Assembly (NCBI RefSeq): GCF_026107515.2
Contig: NZ_JAPCHW010000017.1
Span: 1 to 64,000, forward strand
From: Glutamicibacter sp. MNS18
GTDB lineage: Bacteria > Actinomycetota > Actinomycetes > Actinomycetales > Micrococcaceae
Length of the DNA: 64,000 nucleotides
Direction of reading: 5' to 3'
Made by a program: the position numbers and the translations under genes. A model generated the notes under the pieces. That model saw only the letters and a list, made by a program, of their open reading frames with translations. It ran no database searches and had not been told where the DNA came from. Numbering within the stretch: position 1 is the first letter of the stretch; each line of letters starts with the position of its first letter. Positions 9,568 through 19,159 of the stretch are shown in pieces.

Positions 9568-10739
9568 CGCCTGGGCCAGGCCCAGGCCGGGCGGTCGAAC
9601 ACTCCCTGGTCCTGCAGCACGGTTTCCCCGGACTCCTTGACCAGTTCATGGCGCAACGCCCCGTGGGCTTCAAGGGCCGCCACCAGGTGGGAGGAATGGG
9701 AGACCACCACGATCTGCGAGCGCCCGCTGGCCTGGGCGATCAGCTCCCCGAGCGGTTCAAGTAGCTGCGGGTGCAGGGAGTTCTCCGGTTCGTTCAGCAC
9801 CAGCAGCGGGGCCGGACGCGGGGAAAGCAGGGCCGTGGCCAGCAGGAGATAGCGCAGGGTCCCATCCGATAATTCGGCGGCGGACAGCGCCCGGAGCAGC
9901 CCCGGCTGTTTCAGTTGCAGGCTGAAACGTCCGGCCTCGCTGCCGGTGATTCGCACCTCGGACCCGTCGAAGGCGCGGGCGATGGCCTGCCGGAACGGGG
10001 CCGGATCGGATTGCTCGACGATGGTGCGGATCGCGGCGGCCACATCCGCCCCATCCGAGGCCAGCACCGGGGTGCGGGTTCCCACCTGCTCCTGCCGGGC
10101 CGGGGCCTGCGCGTCGGTCCGCAACGCGTCGTAGAACCGCCAGCCCTGTAATTCGCGGCGTAGCTGCCCCACTTCCGGGGCGGTGCTGGAGTCAACCAGG
10201 GACAGCACCGACTCCCAATCAGCCAAGCGGATCCGCGCATCGTGCAGCTGCGCCGAATCGCGCACCTGCACCAGCGGGCCGTTGCGTTTCACCGCCAGGG
10301 TGCCCGGACGCAGCACCGGCCCGAAGAATACCGATTCGGTCTTGATGATCGGGTCCTGACCGAACATGGTCGGATCGCGCGGATCCATATCCGGTGGCGG
10401 CATCCCCAGATCCACGGTGTAGCCGTACCCGTCGGTGGCGAACCCGAGCTTCAGGGCCACCGCCTGCCTACGCCGGGTGCCCTGGGCGGCACGGGCCGGC
10501 TCCGCTCCGCGCGGCCGGCTGCCGGCTTCGGGGCCGGCCCAGGTGGCCGAGGCCAGCCCGCCTTCCCGCGCCAGCGAGGCGATCGCCCCGTCGTGGCCCA
10601 GTTCGCTGATCAGTTTCAGGGCCCGGTAGACATTCGATTTGCCTACCGCATTCGCCCCGGTGACCACGGTCAAGGGGGCCAGGGGAAGTACCAGGTCGCG
10701 CACCGAACGGTAACCGCTGATTGCCAAGGTCTGAAGCAT
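9564..10739 (-). CDS. AAA-family ATPase (AAA_21/RecF-like), unknown role
   Basis: 391 aa from the ATG at 10739 (MLQTLAISGYRSVRDLVL). It has an SMC/RecF-like head. Walker A GANAVGKS is at residues 28-35, a Walker B-type segment reads LLVLNEPENSLHP, and a switch region reads IVVVSHSSHLV. The Asn in LNEPE in place of Asp is common in this group. Such proteins are often the ATPase half of OLD/abortive-infection type pairs, but no nuclease or toxin partner is adjacent, so I call it a stand-alone predicted ATPase. It diverges from the universal stress gene across 196 bp. Confidence 0.85.
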   Translation of the reverse strand: MLQTLAISGYRSVRDLVLPLAPLTVVTGANAVGKSNVYRALKLISELGHDGAIASLAREGGLASATWAGPEAGSRPRGAEPARAAQGTRRRQAVALKLGFATDGYGYTVDLGMPPPDMDPRDPTMFGQDPIIKTESVFFGPVLRPGTLAVKRNGPLVQVRDSAQLHDARIRLADWESVLSLVDSSTAPEVGQLRRELQGWRFYDALRTDAQAPARQEQVGTRTPVLASDGADVAAAIRTIVEQSDPAPFRQAIARAFDGSEVRITGSEAGRFSLQLKQPGLLRALSAAELSDGTLRYLLLATALLSPRPAPLLVLNEPENSLHPQLLEPLGELIAQASGRSQIVVVSHSSHLVAALEAHGALRHELVKESGETVLQDQGVFDRPAWAWPRR

Positions 10740-10935
10740 GCTCCCCAGACTATCGGCACCCACGGACACTTCCGGTCTTCCGCGGAAAACCACCGAACGC
10801 CATGTCATACTAGATTTATCGGCGGAAACCTCGCCGAGGCCATGGCGCTGGGGCCCCGCCCGCAGATGTTCTGGCCCGAGGCGCCGACGTCGGAATCACT
10901 CCCGGCGGCGGCCACGTGAGAATTGGGGAGAACCC

Positions 10936-11445
10936 ATGACCCGGAATCCCGACGGTCCAGTACCCACCCTCCTTGTCGGGGTCGACGAGGACCAGTCGCC
11001 GGTGGTCGTTTCCACCGCCGCGGCCCTGGCCGCCCAGCTGGGCGCCACGGTGGTATGCCTGAATGTGCAATCCGGCCGGCTGATTACCCAGCGCCTGCCC
11101 GAGCCATTGGACCGGCCCACCGGACAGGTCGGATTCGACGATGGCAACGAGCCGGACAACCGATTCCCCGAAGCCCTGGACAAGCACCTGACCGAGGTGT
11201 TCTCCGCAGCCGGGGTGTCCTGGGAAGCCCGCGAGGTGGAAGGGGACCCGGGCAAGGCCCTGGCCCGGGTGGCCGAGGAACTGGACGCCACGATGATCGT
11301 GGTGGGTACCCGGCGTCCGGGGATCCGTGGCAGGATCGAGCAGCTGGTCGACGGCTCGGTCGCGGTCCATCTGGCTCACCGCCAGTCACGGCCGGTGCTG
11401 GTTGTCCCGCAGGACCCCAGCCAGACCGGCCGTCTGCCCTGGTAG
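10936..11445 (+). CDS. Universal stress protein (UspA domain)
   Basis: 169 aa from the ATG at 10936, preceded by TTGGGGAG. It has a single Usp domain: a first strand TLLVGVDEDQSPVVVSTAAALA and a C-terminal ATP-binding loop VVGTRRPGIRGRIEQLVDGSVA ending in PVLVVPQ. This matches the G-2x-G-9x-G-S pattern of ATP-binding Usp proteins. An insertion of about 40 residues after strand two (ITQRLPEPLDRPTGQVG...) is variable in the family. It is a cytosolic stress protein. It is convergent with the zinc-finger gene, 2 bp apart. Confidence 0.9.
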   Translation: MTRNPDGPVPTLLVGVDEDQSPVVVSTAAALAAQLGATVVCLNVQSGRLITQRLPEPLDRPTGQVGFDDGNEPDNRFPEALDKHLTEVFSAAGVSWEAREVEGDPGKALARVAEELDATMIVVGTRRPGIRGRIEQLVDGSVAVHLAHRQSRPVLVVPQDPSQTGRLPW

Positions 11446-11447
11446 GA

Positions 11448-11852
11448 CTAGCCTTCCGGGTCCCCGGACCCGGCGGTCGAGAAGTACAGCCCCCGGTGTA
11501 GCTTGCAACCCGGATTGAACCGGGCGTCGCACCGGGGACAGCGATCGGTGCCAAGGTACTGGCCGATGCCCAGTTCGCACCGGCAAATCCCGCACAGCAC
11601 CGCCGGTTCGTCGAAGAGCCGGCCCGGCCATACCATCACCGGGTGGTCGGCCAGCTCCTCATGGCAGTGGTGGCACGGGTAGTAGCGCGCGCAGCAATAA
11701 TGCTTGATGGCGATGATGTCCACCGCCTGGTGGTAGTGCCTGCACCGGGTCTGGGCGTCCATGCCGACCCCGAAAACCTCCGGCTCCCCGTCCAACCGCA
11801 TCCTCCCGTGCCATTGATCCGCGCCCTGCCCTACGGGCCCGTTGCCGCCCAT
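11448..11852 (-). CDS. CHY zinc-finger family protein
   Basis: 134 aa if read from the ATG at 11852; an ATG at 11801 would give 117 aa and still keeps the whole domain. The domain begins QTRCRHYHQAVDIIAIK and continues with CC...YYPCHHCHEE, CGICRCEL, CPRCDARFNPGC and KLH, the Cys/His order of CHY zinc fingers. Function is unknown; related proteins are small cytosolic zinc proteins. It is the last gene of a possible five-gene minus-strand operon. Its 3' end carries an 18-bp dyad (11456-11473). Confidence 0.88.
   Translation of the reverse strand: MGGNGPVGQGADQWHGRMRLDGEPEVFGVGMDAQTRCRHYHQAVDIIAIKHYCCARYYPCHHCHEELADHPVMVWPGRLFDEPAVLCGICRCELGIGQYLGTDRCPRCDARFNPGCKLHRGLYFSTAGSGDPEG
11456..11473. 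repeat. 18-bp dyad at the convergent ends of usp and CHY genes
   Basis: CCGGGTCC and GGACCCGG flank two cytosines. The dyad lies inside the last codons of the CHY zinc-finger gene and 11 bases after the usp stop. It could act as a bidirectional stop hairpin, but no T-run follows. Coding constraint is an alternative explanation. Confidence 0.35.
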
Positions 11853-11895
11853 GCTAGCGGCCCTTTGCGGGACATCTCCACGCAGGGGTCGAGGC

Positions 11896-12714
11896 CTAAT
11901 CCCGCACTGCCTGGGCAGGCGCCCCGGGTTTCCTCGCCCAGCGGAGCAGGTACCAACACAGCGAATACACCGTGAGGGCCAGCATGGCCGTGGGGATGAC
12001 GGATTTGAGGAATTCGGTCAACGCCAGTTCCAGGCCAAGCGGGCCCTGCGCTGCCCTCATGATCAGCACCGAGGACAGTGCGGGCATCGTGCTGACCAGC
12101 ACGATGCCGAGCGTGATGGCCAGCCGGCGGGTGGCCCGGGCCGGTGGAACACTGGCCCGGGACAGCGACAGTTTGCCCGAGCGCACCGTCAGCACACACC
12201 ACAGCACCAGGGCCAGCGCACCCAGCACGGTACTGGCATGCTGCAGGAAACGATTGGCCGTCAGCCCGCTGACCAGTTCCGTCTGAAGCAGCGGCAACGC
12301 GGCCACCATCCGGCTGTTGCCGTGCGTGATCCCGTCCCACAGCACATGGGTGGCCAGCCCGATCAACGCCGAGAGGAGGAACCAGAAGGCGGAGGACAGC
12401 CGGCCTCGTGGCGCCCTGGCCCCGCCACCGGTGTAGTCCACGGTCACCGGCAGCAGGTCCCTCACCGGCGGGGCGAGAAACCGGCACAGCAACACCAGCA
12501 ACACGACGCTGGGCACCCCGGCGAGCAGTATCCCCTTCAGCGAGTGCGTGAACGTGGCGTTCAGCAGCGGCTCGTACCAGGTGTGGGCCGTCACCGGCAG
12601 GTTGACGAAGTAGGGCAGATCCGGGGCAACGGCGCCGGCAACCAACGCCAGTGGCACGAAGGGCCGATGCAGCAGCGGAAGCACTGCGGCAGGATGGGAC
12701 AGGGTGAACGGCAC
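11896..12714 (-). CDS. DUF4184 family membrane protein
   Basis: 272 aa, start MPFTLSHPAAVLPL. This N-terminus (PFTLSHPAAVLPL...LVAGAVAPDLPYF) is the signature of DUF4184, a multi-helix membrane family annotated as predicted metal-dependent hydrolase. His7 and the Asp in APDLPYF, together with a central HVLWDGITHG (His, Asp), are the candidate metal ligands. At least five hydrophobic helices are visible. It lies 38 bp after the alcohol dehydrogenase and 43 bp before the CHY gene on the same strand. The substrate is unknown. Confidence 0.85.
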   Translation of the reverse strand: MPFTLSHPAAVLPLLHRPFVPLALVAGAVAPDLPYFVNLPVTAHTWYEPLLNATFTHSLKGILLAGVPSVVLLVLLCRFLAPPVRDLLPVTVDYTGGGARAPRGRLSSAFWFLLSALIGLATHVLWDGITHGNSRMVAALPLLQTELVSGLTANRFLQHASTVLGALALVLWCVLTVRSGKLSLSRASVPPARATRRLAITLGIVLVSTMPALSSVLIMRAAQGPLGLELALTEFLKSVIPTAMLALTVYSLCWYLLRWARKPGAPAQAVRD

Positions 12715-12752
12715 GTGGTTCCTTTGCGACGGTGTGGCGGGGCAGTGCGGTC

Positions 12753-13790
12753 TCAGCCGCGGATCATCACCTTGATCGCCTCGCGCCGATCCATGAGCCC
12801 GTAGCCCTCGGCGATCTCCTCCAACGGCAGCACCCGGTCGAAGACCAGCCCCGGGTTCACCGTGCCGGCCAGCACCCCGGGCAGCAGTTCGGGGATGTAC
12901 TTGCGCACCGGGGCGACCCCGCCGGTCAGGGTCAGGTTGCGGCCAAAGAGCTCACGGCCCACCGGCCCGGTCGTGTACTGCGGTACGCCCACCCGGGAGA
13001 TCACCCCGCCATCACGCACGATGCCCAGCGCCTGCTCATAGGCAGGCAGTAATCCGACGGCTTCGAGCACCTTGGAGGTGCCGTGCCCGCCGGACAGTTC
13101 CCGCACCCTGCTGATCCCTTCCGCACCGCGTTCGGCGACCACGTCGGTGGCCCCGAACCGGCGCCCGAGTTCGGTGCGGTGATGGTGCCGGCCCATCAGG
13201 ATCACCTGCGAGGCGCCCAGCAGCCTGGCCGAGAGCACCGCCAGCAGTCCCACCGCCCCGTCACCGATCACGCTCACCGTGTCCCCGGGACCCACCCCGG
13301 CGCTCACCGCGGCATGGTAGCCGGTGGCGTACACGTCGGAAAGGGTCAGCAGGCTCGGGTAGAGCGCCTCGTCCACCGGACCGGGAACCCTGACCAGGGT
13401 CCCGTCGGCGCTGGGCACCCGGATCGCCTCGGCCTGCGCCGCGGATCCGTCGGCACCCCAGTAGCCGGCATCCAGGCAGGAGGTGCTCAGCCCCTCGGCA
13501 CAGAACTGGCATACCCCGCAGGAGACCGTGAACGGCGCAATCACGAAATCCCCTTCGGCCACGGTACGCACCGCGTCGCCGACCTGCTCGATGACCCCGA
13601 TGAACTCGTGCCCGATCGGCCTGCCGGCCGGATGCTGGGCATCGTCCCGGTAGGGGTGCAAATCCGAGCCGCAGATGCAACTGGCGGTGATCCGCACAAT
13701 GGCATCGGTGGGCGCGGCGAGCACCGGGTCGGCCACCTGGCGCAGGGCCACCTGGCCGGGGCCGAAGAGAAAGTTGGCGCGCATGGACAT
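12753..13790 (-). CDS. Zinc-dependent alcohol dehydrogenase (MDR family)
   Basis: 345 aa. Catalytic zinc ligands Cys40, His61 and Glu62 (CICGSDLHPYR, GHEFIG) and the structural-zinc cysteines 91, 94, 97 and 105 are all present. The NAD(P)-binding turn GDGAVG is at 176-181. It resembles the group annotated as zinc-dependent alcohol dehydrogenase next to stress or efflux genes in actinobacteria. The substrate cannot be told from sequence. It sits between DUF2871 and DUF4184 genes with 33 and 38 bp gaps. Confidence 0.9.
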   Translation of the reverse strand: MSMRANFLFGPGQVALRQVADPVLAAPTDAIVRITASCICGSDLHPYRDDAQHPAGRPIGHEFIGVIEQVGDAVRTVAEGDFVIAPFTVSCGVCQFCAEGLSTSCLDAGYWGADGSAAQAEAIRVPSADGTLVRVPGPVDEALYPSLLTLSDVYATGYHAAVSAGVGPGDTVSVIGDGAVGLLAVLSARLLGASQVILMGRHHHRTELGRRFGATDVVAERGAEGISRVRELSGGHGTSKVLEAVGLLPAYEQALGIVRDGGVISRVGVPQYTTGPVGRELFGRNLTLTGGVAPVRKYIPELLPGVLAGTVNPGLVFDRVLPLEEIAEGYGLMDRREAIKVMIRG

Positions 13791-13823
13791 CCCCTGTGTT
13801 GTTGGCGGTTCTCGCCCCTCAGC

Positions 13824-14276
13824 CTAGCCGGTCACGCTCCGGCCTGTCACCGGCTCGGCCTTCCGGGAGGCCGGTACCCGGGAGCGCAGCAGCACAAAGA
13901 GCAGCACCATCCCGGCCGAGAGCAGCATATGCCCCAGACCGGCGAACCCGGCGATCATCGCGGAGGACTCCACACCCCGCACGGTGAGCATCCCATGCAC
14001 GATGAGCATGGTGCTGGTCAGGATCACCCCGGCATTGTAGATGCCGAAGAACCAGGCGAACAGCCGGCGCCGTGCGCTGAGCTCGAAGGCCCGTTCCAGC
14101 AGCAGCACCACCAGCAGCACGATGAACCCCAGGGTCAGCAGGTGGGTGTGGGCCAGGCCCAGTTGGGTGAATTCCCCGGCCGGGAAATCGTTGAGCTTGG
14201 TGAACTCGCGGTAGAACAGGCCCGAGGCGACGCCGACAAGCATGTAGCCGAAGGCCCAGTTGAGGATCTTGCGCAT
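13824..14276 (-). CDS. DUF2871 domain membrane protein
   Basis: 150 aa from the ATG at 14276, which has AGGAAG 8 bases upstream; a GTG three codons earlier is possible but overlaps that site. Four hydrophobic helices are visible. The motifs YMLVGVASGLFYREFTK, LAHTHLLTLGF and MLIVHG carry conserved histidines in or near helices (AHTH, VHG) that suggest metal or heme contact. It matches DUF2871, which has no assigned function. It is the second gene of the MMPL-led minus-strand block, 37 bp after the transporter. Confidence 0.85.
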   Translation of the reverse strand: MRKILNWAFGYMLVGVASGLFYREFTKLNDFPAGEFTQLGLAHTHLLTLGFIVLLVVLLLERAFELSARRRLFAWFFGIYNAGVILTSTMLIVHGMLTVRGVESSAMIAGFAGLGHMLLSAGMVLLFVLLRSRVPASRKAEPVTGRSVTG

Positions 14277-14313
14277 GGAAAACACTTCCTTGGTTGGTTG
14301 GGTTGTTGGTTTG

Positions 14314-16413
14314 TCAGCGGGTGGCGATGCCGGCCGGCTGCCGGTGCCCGGTTTCGTCGTCCGCCTCGGGCCGCGGGCGGCTCCATGCCGGGATGCCGCG
14401 TCGGGCCAACAGGGTGAACAGCGCCGGAACCAGCACGGTGCGCACCAGGAAGGTATCGAGCAGCACCCCCAGCCCGACGATCAGCCCGAGCTGGCCCAGC
14501 ACCAGCAGCGGCAGCGTGGCCAGTGCGGCGAACACCCCGGCCAGCACCAGCCCGGCGCTGGTGATCACCGCACCGGTGGCGTTCACCGCGTTGACGACCG
14601 CCTGGCGCATCGGCTGCCCGGCGGCTTCCTGCCGGATCCGGTGGGCCAGGAAGATCGTGTAGTCCACCCCGAGGGCCACCAGGAACAGGAAGGCCAGCAG
14701 CGGCACCTGCACATCCAGGGCCCGGGTGTCGAAGACCAGCGAGCCGATCAACGCCCCGAGGCCCAGGGCGGCGGCCGAGCTGAGCAGGTTCACCAGCGCC
14801 AGCAGCCCGGCGGTGAGCCACGAGCGGGTGAGCAGCAGCAACATGACAAAGCAGATGCCCAGCACCAGCGGGGCGATGAGCACGAAGTCGCCCAGATGCC
14901 CGCGATGGGTGTCGTACGCCTGTGCCCCCTGCCCGCCAACCAGCGCCTCGGCAGCCGGTACCGCGGAGACGGCCTCGCGCAGGGCAACGGTTTCGGCCCG
15001 GCCCGCGGCGGAGCCCAGTTCGGCGCTGCCGGCCACCATCAGCCGCTGCCAGGACCCGTCGGCGCTGGTGCCGAGCACGCTCACCCGTTCGATGCCCGGC
15101 ACCGCGGCCGCCGCCTCGGCGACCTGTTCGGCGGCCCCGGAACGGCTGAGCACCGTGGCGGGGTACACCTCGCCGATCGGGAAATGCCCGGCCAGCAGTT
15201 CGCCTCCCTGCGCCGATTCCATGGTGCCGCGGAACTGCTCGGACGGCTTGACACCCAGCGAGGTGCTGGTCAGCACGGTGGCGAAGATCAGCAGGATGGC
15301 GCCGACCACGCCCAGGCTCATCGCCGGGCGGGAGGTGACCCCCGTGGCGATCCGGGCCCACGGCCCGGGCCGCGCCGCCGGGCCACCGCTGGTGGGCACC
15401 AGCGGCCAGAAGACCTTGCGCCCGCACAACACGAGTACCGCCGGCAGCAGGAACAGGGCGAAGAACGCGGCAACCAGCAGCCCGATGGCGCAGGCGATGC
15501 CCAGCCCGCGGGTATCATCCATGACCGCCAGCACCAGGGTGGCCAGGGCCAGCACCACGGTCAGGTTGGAGGTGGCAATCGCCAGGAAGCTGGCCCGCCA
15601 GGCGGTGGCCATCGCCTGCCGGTGGTCGGGGCTACGGCGCAGTTCGTCGCGGTACCGGGAAATCAGCAGCAGCGCATAGTTCGTCCCGGCGCCGAAGACC
15701 AGTACCGAGAGCACCCCGGTATCAAAATGAAGCTCCCACACCCCGGCCAGCGCCCCGGTGACCAGGCTGGCGGCCCGGTCGGCCACGGCCACCACCAGCA
15801 GCGGGATCAGCCACAGGATCGGGGAGCGGTAGGTGAGGATCAGCAGCACCGCCACGATGCCGACGGTCACCGCCAACAGGGTGAAGTCGGCCCCGGCGAA
15901 GGCATCGGCCACATCCGCGCCGAAGGCGGCCCCACCGGTGACCTGCAATACCAGCCCGTCACCGGCCAGCTGCGACAGCTCCGCGCGCAGCATGCGCACC
16001 TGATCGCGGTCCGCCAGCGGATCCACGCTGTCCCAGCTCAGGGTGATCAGGGCCGCTTCCCGGTCCTCGCTGAGGATCGGCTCGCCGGCCTGCACCGGGC
16101 CGACGGCGCCGGCAACGGCACCCGCCTCGGCCAGCAGCCCGGTATCGGCCGCGGTCAGCTCCTGGTGGTCGGTACGGCTGGCCACAGCCACCGCGGTGGA
16201 GCGCCCGGAGCCCTCGAAACCCTCCAGCAGGGCGGCGACCTGGGCGGATTCGCTGTCCTCGGGCAACGGGTCGGGACTGTGGGACGCGGCCGGCAGGGAG
16301 GAGAGCAGCCCGAAGGCCAGGGTGATCAGTAGCAGGAATCCCAGCACCCAGCCCCGCGCGCCGCGGCGCGAGGTGAGGGTGCCGGCCAGTGTGGTCAGGA
16401 CGGAAGATCTCAT
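14314..16413 (-). CDS. MMPL-family (RND superfamily) transporter
   Basis: 699 aa from the ATG at 16413 (MRSSVLTTLAGTL); a TTG four codons upstream is the alternative. It has the two-fold RND layout. A TM helix (about 22-40) and an extracytoplasmic loop (to about 175) are followed by five TMs containing VLVFGAGTNYALLLISRYRDELRR. A second TM, loop and five-TM repeat contains FLVALGVDYTIFLAHRIRQE. GTNYALL...R and GVDYTIFL...R are the paired family motifs. It likely exports a lipid or drug using the proton gradient. The two-component genes just upstream on the same strand are its probable regulators. Confidence 0.92.
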   Translation of the reverse strand: MRSSVLTTLAGTLTSRRGARGWVLGFLLLITLAFGLLSSLPAASHSPDPLPEDSESAQVAALLEGFEGSGRSTAVAVASRTDHQELTAADTGLLAEAGAVAGAVGPVQAGEPILSEDREAALITLSWDSVDPLADRDQVRMLRAELSQLAGDGLVLQVTGGAAFGADVADAFAGADFTLLAVTVGIVAVLLILTYRSPILWLIPLLVVAVADRAASLVTGALAGVWELHFDTGVLSVLVFGAGTNYALLLISRYRDELRRSPDHRQAMATAWRASFLAIATSNLTVVLALATLVLAVMDDTRGLGIACAIGLLVAAFFALFLLPAVLVLCGRKVFWPLVPTSGGPAARPGPWARIATGVTSRPAMSLGVVGAILLIFATVLTSTSLGVKPSEQFRGTMESAQGGELLAGHFPIGEVYPATVLSRSGAAEQVAEAAAAVPGIERVSVLGTSADGSWQRLMVAGSAELGSAAGRAETVALREAVSAVPAAEALVGGQGAQAYDTHRGHLGDFVLIAPLVLGICFVMLLLLTRSWLTAGLLALVNLLSSAAALGLGALIGSLVFDTRALDVQVPLLAFLFLVALGVDYTIFLAHRIRQEAAGQPMRQAVVNAVNATGAVITSAGLVLAGVFAALATLPLLVLGQLGLIVGLGVLLDTFLVRTVLVPALFTLLARRGIPAWSRPRPEADDETGHRQPAGIATR

Positions 16414-16526
16414 GCTTCCAGTCAACCCGGCCGGGCTCGCGCGCGGATCGTGGATCCGGTCGAACCTCTTCTCAACCGTTTGATGGATGCGCTATCGCGA
16501 CAGGTGCCCTACCCGGGCCGGAAGGC

Positions 16527-17153
16527 TCAGACCAGGCCCCGTTCACGGGCCGCGGCCACCGCCTGGGTGCGGGAGGAAACCTGGAGCTTCTCGAACACGT
16601 GCACCAGGTGGCTTTTCACCGTCGCCTCGCTGACAAACAGTTCCCGGGCGATCTGCCGGTTGCCGGCACCGGTGGCCAGCAGCCCCAGCACCTCGCGTTC
16701 CCGGGTGGTGAGCGAGACCTTCGGGGCGCGCAACCCGGCCAGCACCCGTTGGGTCATTTCCGGGGCCAGCACCATCCGCCCGGCCGCGGCCTGGCGTACC
16801 GAGTCCAGGATGGTGTGCGCCGCGACGTCCTTGAGCAGGTAACCGCTGGCCCCGGCTTCCACACAGGCCAGGATCTGCGCATCGGCATCGAAGGTGGTCA
16901 GGATCAGCACCTGCGGGGGCTGCGGCAGGGCCCGCAGGGCCTTGGTGGTCGCCACCCCGTTCATGCCCTCGCCCAGCCGCAGATCGCACAACACCACATC
17001 CACCGGGTCCGCCGCGGCGAGCTGCAGCGCCTCTTCCCCGGTGCCGGCCTCGGCCACCACCTGGATGTCCGGACAGTGGGTGAACACCGCACGCAACCCG
17101 GTACGCACGATCGGGTGGTCGTCAACCAGCATGACGGAAATCATCGGGGTCAC
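16527..17153 (-). CDS. LuxR/NarL-type response regulator
   Basis: 208 aa from a GTG at 17153 that overlaps the kinase stop (GTGA); an ATG three codons later is possible. The receiver domain has acidic pair Asp11/Asp12 and phospho-acceptor Asp57 ([14 protein letters not shown]). The C-terminal LuxR helix-turn-helix (about 145-200) reads [20 protein letters not shown] with [16 protein letters not shown]. It is translationally coupled to the kinase. It is followed after 113 bp by the MMPL operon, which it probably controls. Confidence 0.94.
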   Translation of the reverse strand: MTPMISVMLVDDHPIVRTGLRAVFTHCPDIQVVAEAGTGEEALQLAAADPVDVVLCDLRLGEGMNGVATTKALRALPQPPQVLILTTFDADAQILACVEAGASGYLLKDVAAHTILDSVRQAAAGRMVLAPEMTQRVLAGLRAPKVSLTTREREVLGLLATGAGNRQIARELFVSEATVKSHLVHVFEKLQVSSRTQAVAAARERGLV

Positions 17154-18439
17154 CGGCCTTTCTGGGCGGACAACGGAAGGTAGGCGGACAACGCGGTGCC
17201 GGCTCCGGGGGAGGATTCCACCTCCAGGCCGCCACCGAGTTCACGCAGCCGCTGGCCCATGGCCTGCAACCCGAAACCGCCGTCGGTTTCCCGGTGGCCG
17301 AGTCCCGCCTGCCAGCTGGCGGTATCGAATCCCACCCCGTCATCGACGATGTCCATACGTACCGTATCACCGGCATCCTGCAGCGAAAGCACCAGCCTCC
17401 CGGCCCGGGAGTGCTGCTGCACATTGGCCAGTGCGGACTGGGCGGTGCGCAGCAGCGCCACCTGTACGGTGCTGCCCAGCACCGGCAACCCGGCGGCGGC
17501 CCGCAACTCGGTGCGGATCCCGGACTGCCGCTCAAGACGTTGCAGCATCCGGCCCAACGCCCCGGCCAGGGCTTGGTCCTCCAGCTCCGCCGGGGCCAGG
17601 GCGGCGATGATCCGCCGCAGGTCGCTCAGCGCCTGCCCGGCTAGTTCCCCGACCTGTTCCAGCGCCCGGGCATCCTGGCGGGAATCGGAATCCGGGCCGC
17701 TGTGCGTACCTCCCGCGGCCCGGGCATGCAGCGAGATCGCCGCCAGCTGCTGGGCGATGGTGTCGTGGATATCGCGGGCCACCCGGGTCCGCTCGGCCAG
17801 CATCCCGGCCTCATGCTGCGAACGGGCCAGCTCCTCCTGCAGCGCCGCCATTTCCCGATGCGCCTGGCGCAGCGAGGCGACGAGGGTATTGCGTTCCTGG
17901 ACATCGTGCAGCAGCTGCAGGTAGCCGCGTGAAATACCCCAGGCGAAGGAACCACCCACCAGCGGTCCGAGCACCCCGGCATAGCTGATGTTCCCGTATA
18001 CCACGAAGGGGAGCACGATGGCCAGCGCGTAGATCAGTACGCTGAGCAGCACCGACAGGCCCAATCCCAGCAGGTGTCCGACCAGCAGCCACAGGCTGAA
18101 GGCCAGCCACATGAACTCGGCACTGACCACCAAGGCCGCAACCCACAGGGCCAGCAGCACCGCAAGCCAGCCCAGCACCCGGCGCGGGGCACCGCCCCGA
18201 ATCATTAGCGGCAACCCCAGCACGTACCAGCCGGCCAGCAGGATCCCGACGCCCAGCACCAGGACACCGTGACCGGGGTCGACCACCAGGGCACGCAGCA
18301 CGGCGAAAACCAGCAGCACCAGGGTGATCCCGTGCTGCCCCAACTGCAGCAGCCTCGCGGAGATCAGCTTCTCTCGCCGGATCGGGGGATGTGCCGCTTC
18401 CGGGCTTCGGGCAGCCGGGGCGGAGGCGGCAGGGCTCAT
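17150..18439 (-). CDS. Sensor histidine kinase (NarL partner type)
   Basis: 429 aa. About six hydrophobic helices lie in residues 35-175, followed by a coiled segment (185-215) and a HisKA_3 domain with [14 protein letters not shown], His225 being the phospho-acceptor. The HATPase domain shows [19 protein letters not shown] and [16 protein letters not shown]. There is no extracytoplasmic sensor domain, so it probably senses within the membrane. The start ATG overlaps the acetyltransferase stop by 4 bp and the end overlaps the regulator start. This makes a coupled three-gene unit. Confidence 0.94.
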   Translation of the reverse strand: MSPAASAPAARSPEAAHPPIRREKLISARLLQLGQHGITLVLLVFAVLRALVVDPGHGVLVLGVGILLAGWYVLGLPLMIRGGAPRRVLGWLAVLLALWVAALVVSAEFMWLAFSLWLLVGHLLGLGLSVLLSVLIYALAIVLPFVVYGNISYAGVLGPLVGGSFAWGISRGYLQLLHDVQERNTLVASLRQAHREMAALQEELARSQHEAGMLAERTRVARDIHDTIAQQLAAISLHARAAGGTHSGPDSDSRQDARALEQVGELAGQALSDLRRIIAALAPAELEDQALAGALGRMLQRLERQSGIRTELRAAAGLPVLGSTVQVALLRTAQSALANVQQHSRAGRLVLSLQDAGDTVRMDIVDDGVGFDTASWQAGLGHRETDGGFGLQAMGQRLRELGGGLEVESSPGAGTALSAYLPLSAQKGR

Positions 18440-18999
18440 GCCGGGTCCTTGGCGGGCAGGTCCCGGGCGAGCATCCCGTAGATGAAGGTGTCGGTGTATT
18501 CGCCCTTGCTGAACAGGTCCTGGATCAGGTGCCCCTCGCGGCGGAAACCCAGCCTTTCGGCCAGGGCGGCGCTGGCGGTATTGCGCGCATCCATTTGCGC
18601 CGCCACCCGGTGCACCCGCAACGGGCCGAAGGCCAGCCGCAGCAGCTCGCTGGCCGCTTCATCCAGGTATCCCAGTCCCGCGCATTGCGGGTCCCGGACC
18701 CAGCCGATCTCCGCCTGGCGGTGTTCCACATCGGTCAGCCACAACGCCAGGTCGCCCACGTACCGTCCGGAGGCGTCGGCGACCACCAGGGACAGGGCGT
18801 GGGGTTCGGCATCCAGCGTGGTGCGCAGGAGCCGCTTGGCCAACTGTTCCTGGGTGTACTCCTCATCCCAGCGCTCCTCGAGCAGGTAGCGGGCCACCGG
18901 TTCCTGCGAGTACACCCGCAACAGGTCGGCGGCGTCCTCGGCGACATGGAAGCGCAATTCCAGGCGCCGGGTGTACACGGGGAAGATCGCGTCGTTCAT
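18436..18999 (-). CDS. GNAT family N-acetyltransferase (RimJ/RimL type)
   Basis: 187 aa. The Acetyltransf_3 pattern is clear: RRLELRF near the N-terminus, EIGWVRDPQCAGLGYLDEAASELLRLAF (acetyl-CoA binding region) and MDARNTASAALAERLGFRREGHLIQ. This group acetylates protein N-termini or small amines; the substrate is unknown. It is the first gene of the coupled unit with the kinase and regulator, an uncommon pairing. It diverges from the nitrilase-like gene across 160 bp. Confidence 0.9.
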   Translation of the reverse strand: MNDAIFPVYTRRLELRFHVAEDAADLLRVYSQEPVARYLLEERWDEEYTQEQLAKRLLRTTLDAEPHALSLVVADASGRYVGDLALWLTDVEHRQAEIGWVRDPQCAGLGYLDEAASELLRLAFGPLRVHRVAAQMDARNTASAALAERLGFRREGHLIQDLFSKGEYTDTFIYGMLARDLPAKDPA

Positions 19000-19159
19000 G
19001 GTTTCGACTTTAGACTGCCAGCGCCCCGGCTGTCTTGCCCGGCACCGTCATGCGCACGGTGGCCGCGGACCGGAACATGACCGCGGGGCCCGGCCGGGTT
19101 TAGGCTTGAGCTACCGGCGGGCACGCGGAGCACCGGCCGGGGAGGGGAAACGAGGCGGC

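Noticed and set aside
9564-10739. Defence-type (OLD/Abi-like) ATPase system
   Set aside because: The AAA_21 head is present, but there is no TOPRIM or HEPN domain in the protein and no nuclease or toxin partner on either side.
14260-16332. Open frame of 690 codons opposite the MMPL transporter
   Set aside because: Its composition is Gly/Gln/His/Arg-rich and lacks hydrophobic helices or motifs; it is a shadow of the transporter gene.
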